DNA of 64,000 nt from Bacillota bacterium (lineage in GTDB: Bacteria; Bacillota; Negativicutes; DSM-13327): assembly GCA_017889585.1 (NCBI GenBank), contig JAGFZX010000002.1, forward strand, positions 1 to 64,000, written 5' to 3'. A program made the translations under genes and the position numbers. Positions 61,767-64,000 of this stretch are shown one piece after another. Below the pieces are notes generated by a model. It worked only from the letters and a program-made list of their open reading frames with translations, was not told where the DNA came from and did no database searches. How positions within the stretch are numbered: position 1 is the stretch's first letter; each line of letters begins with the position of its first letter.

Positions 61767-62451
61767 GTGGCCCAATATTCAGTATTAATTGTAGATGATG
61801 ATGTGAAACTAGTTATGCTTTTACAAACCTATTTTGTAAAAGAAGGCTATATCACTTACACAGCGAATGATGGTTTAGATGCATTGCAGGTGGTGTGGGA
61901 ACGGAAACCGGATATTATGGATGCTGCCAGGCCTCGACGGTTTGGAGGTTTGCTGGAAAATTCGGAAGAATAATGATATTCCTATTATCATGCTTACCGC
62001 CCGGGATGAAGAAAGTGATCGGTTAATAGGTCTTGAAATCGGAGCCGACGATTATGTGACCAAACCATTTAGTCCTAAGGAAGTGATTGCTCGGGCCAAG
62101 GCCATTTTGCGCCTTGCGAATAAAGAGGTGGTGAGTCACGAACCAATTAAAGCGGGCACGATGATCATTGACTTGGAACGTCACCATATTACCAATGGTG
62201 GTCAGATTGTGGATGTGACACCTACTGAGTTTAAAATTATGGAAATATTGGCTGGTAATGCCGGTAAGGTTTATAGTCGTCTGCAGATTGTCGAACAAAT
62301 TCAAGGGTATAGCTTTGAAAGGTATGAACGGACAATTGATGCACATATTAAAAATTTACGCCGTAAAATTGAGATCAACTCGAAGGAGCCTCACTATATT
62401 CATACAGTATACGGGATTGGCTACAAATTTGCCGGTGAAGCGGATGAATAG
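61767..62451 (+). pseudogene. OmpR-family response regulator, frameshifted
   Basis: The N-terminal frame (VLIVDDDVKLVMLLQTYFVKEGY) ends at 61973. The second frame carries MLPGLDGLEVCWKIRKNNDIP and IGADDYVTKPFSPKEV, then a winged-helix DNA-binding domain (about 130-220; RTIDAHIKNLRRKIE, HTVYGIGYKF). The break is at PDI/MLPG, next to the phospho-acceptor Asp, where a few bases have been lost. The start may be GTG 61767 or upstream at 61749. Confidence 0.85.
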
Positions 62452-62791
62452 CATTAAGTATCGCATCACTGGTCTGATGTCTCTTGCGGTGGCTTTTACC
62501 TTATTTTTGCTGCTTTACCTGATTAATGGGCAGATGAATGAGCATTTCAAAGAGTACCTAGTCGTACAGAATATGGAAATGGGCCCAAATGGCATGATGA
62601 CGCATATGGACGTCGACAATTCGACAGTGACTATCATCATGGGACCTCTAGAAGAAACTTTTTTGGCTTCCGTCCATAAATCCTTCGCCTGGGTGGCAGT
62701 CGAAAGTAAGTTGGGGGAAGATAGCATTTTTCAAGTACAATTACCTGTTGGTTTGGAAGACTACAGTCGGGATAAGGGAAATCTGTCATGA
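62444..62791 (+). pseudogene. Sensor histidine kinase with internal deletion
   Basis: ATG 62444 overlaps the regulator stop. An N-terminal membrane helix and a Met-rich sensor start (NMEMGPNGMMTHM) join, in frame, to the last part of a kinase ATPase domain (ESKLGEDSIFQVQLPV). The HAMP domain, phosphorylatable His and most of the ATPase domain are missing, so it cannot signal. Confidence 0.8.
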
Positions 62792-62898
62792 GACGCATTC
62801 TGTTGCGTCTCTATTTTTATAAAAAAAGTAGATATAAAATTCATATGAGACAAAGATAAGTAAAAGGATTATTGAGTAACTAGAAATAACATTAGTTC

Positions 62899-62945
62899 TT
62901 CATACTTTCTTCATGAGATATTCATAACTAGTCTGTATAGTAATA
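62899..62945 (+). promoter_or_regulatory. Second copy of the putative operator
   Basis: TTCATACTTTCTTCA, then ATTCATAAC and TATAGT, upstream of the TolC-like gene. Matches the site at 61658. Confidence 0.5.
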
Positions 62946-63031
62946 AACAGGATTATTGCGCTTTTAAGAGCTTGGAATAAAAAATGAGTTTGTCATTCGA
63001 GCTCTGAAAGTGGGGTCGAAAAGGAGGATAT

Positions 63032-64000
63032 ATGAAAACAGGAAAATGGTTTCAGAGAAAAGCATTGACTTTGACCGCTGTGCTGGTATTGGGAGTTATG
63101 GCACCGGTTATGGCAGCGGAAAACCAGGAGGCATTAAGCCTCAAGCAAGTAATAGATACTGCACTACAAAATAATCCAACGCTACTGGAAAGTCAGAAAC
63201 GTTGGGAAGGAAAAATGGATAGTGTCCCAGTGGCGACAGCCTTGTCAAATCCAAAGTTCGGCATTATGAAAGATGATGCAAATGGATTGTTTTCGCCTGG
63301 TACAGCGATGATGACGGAGTATAGCTTGACTCAAGAAATCATGAACCCGTCTAAACTGAAATCCATGGGTAAAATGGCTATCAGTGATGGGTTGATGTCG
63401 AAAGCCAACTATATGGATAAACGAATGGAAGTTTATAGCACAGCCAAGCAAACATATTATGATTTGCTGTATGCCGAAAAGGCCTTGGAAATTGGTAAAG
63501 AAAATCAGCAGCTAATGGGTCAGCTGGTGCAAATAGCTCAAGTTAATTATTCAACTGGCATGGTATCCCTGCAAGATACGCTCCGGGCCCAGACCGAGTT
63601 TTCCAAAATGACTACCGATTTGTTAAACATGGCAGCCATGGAAGCAGTGGCTAAAGCTCAATTGAATACTGTGATGAATCGTTACGCAGATAGTACACTC
63701 GCGGTGAAGGAAGAATTCAGCGCGTCGGCACCCAATTTTGATTTAGCTGGCTTAACACAGCAGGCACTTGATGGAAAACCAGCCGTCATCAGTATGCAGC
63801 GTCAAGTGGAGATGGCTCAGGCAGGTGTGGAAGTAGCTAAAAAACAAAAGCTGCCTGATTATGAAGTGCAACTTGCTTATAAAGACCGAAAGCAAACGGA
63901 GATGCAAACTCAACCGGATACTTGGAGAATTGGTGTGATGGCAATGCTCCCCATTTGGCAAGATAAAAATAACGGTCAAATCAAATCCGCTGGCGCTATT
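63032..64000 (+). CDS. TolC-family outer-membrane efflux protein (runs off the window)
   Basis: ATG 63032, behind AAAGGAGG; absent from the ORF track because it has no stop in the window. Signal peptide ending MAPVMAAEN, then the outer-membrane efflux repeat (LSLKQVIDTALQNNPTLLESQK) and coiled-coil helices. At least 323 residues are visible. It implies an outer membrane. Next to a Met-rich sensor and a His-rich peptide, metal efflux is likely (inference). Confidence 0.87.
   Translation, partial: MKTGKWFQRKALTLTAVLVLGVMAPVMAAENQEALSLKQVIDTALQNNPTLLESQKRWEGKMDSVPVATALSNPKFGIMKDDANGLFSPGTAMMTEYSLTQEIMNPSKLKSMGKMAISDGLMSKANYMDKRMEVYSTAKQTYYDLLYAEKALEIGKENQQLMGQLVQIAQVNYSTGMVSLQDTLRAQTEFSKMTTDLLNMAAMEAVAKAQLNTVMNRYADSTLAVKEEFSASAPNFDLAGLTQQALDGKPAVISMQRQVEMAQAGVEVAKKQKLPDYEVQLAYKDRKQTEMQTQPDTWRIGVMAMLPIWQDKNNGQIKSAGAI

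Noticed and set aside
1-64000. CRISPR array
   Set aside because: No regular short repeat-spacer pattern anywhere; the dispersed leaders are kilobases apart and tied to gene starts.

Overview
The window looks like part of an anaerobic, low-GC, diderm Firmicute, most likely a Negativicute (Sporomusaceae-like). Protein families and SigA-type promoters are clostridial, while the window ends in a TolC-type outer-membrane efflux protein and carries nitrogenase-like, corrinoid and flavin/Fe-S enzymes typical of strict anaerobes. The taxonomic placement is inference.

About 50 kb form a sulfur-acquisition island. From left to right it holds: the 3' end of a cysteine synthase (1-0.7 kb); a MtaA/UroD-type methyltransferase; a DUF2325 protein with nitrogenase-like pair 1 (2.2-5.3 kb); a double DUF2292 protein; a decayed DUF1638-like gene; a CHR transporter; a split NifX-like gene; a methionine ABC transporter (9.2-11.8 kb); a non-sulfur insert with a dead dapA-like gene, glycolate-oxidase-type glcDEF and an IS200 remnant (11.9-17.2 kb); a second methionine ABC transporter with a Cys/Met-metabolism PLP enzyme; an SsuABC-type transporter with nitrogenase-like pair 2 (21.2-26.8 kb); a flavin protein, cysteine desulfurase, ThiF/MoeB protein, DUF1858 protein and the only intact NifH (27-31.4 kb); another PLP enzyme; AprAB-like reductase plus SsuABC (33-37.8 kb); a hydrolase; a nifH deletion scar and NifB-NifX (39-40.5 kb); a large corrinoid operon with two MtaA-like proteins, a RamA-like activator, DUF1847, SsuABC and a corrinoid protein (40.9-48.6 kb); a minus-strand ABC exporter operon; nitrogenase-like pair 3 with cysK (52-55.8 kb); LarA-like and Sbp remnants; a nonsense-mutated cysK with larE; and a YeiH-type sulfate exporter. 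The last 3 kb is an unrelated, decaying two-component/efflux locus.

The most striking feature is a tiny leader present 27 times in front of nearly every transcription unit of the island, on both strands and sometimes in tandem. It is a short hairpin of the form RYYGR, a 4-bp covarying stem, an A-rich loop, the other stem strand, then AGGY. The AGGY is also the start of the 5' arm of an intrinsic terminator. The hairpin and terminator therefore look mutually exclusive, as in a riboswitch or antiterminator, usually about 25-50 nt after a strong SigA-like promoter. I cannot match this element to a family I know. Its regulon (Met/sulfonate uptake, Cys synthesis, AprAB, sulfur mobilisation, corrinoid methyl transfer, three nitrogenase-like DK complexes, one NifH, one NifB) suggests a sulfur-status switch controlling organosulfur scavenging. 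The three DK pairs keep all P-cluster-type cysteines and a FeMo-co-type Cys but lack the His ligand of true NifD, which fits a methylthio-alkane-reductase-like role rather than N2 fixation.

The window also carries many broken genes: single-base frameshifts (several in A/T runs), nonsense codons and internal deletions. Either the strain is losing genes or part of the assembly has indel errors; both are possible.
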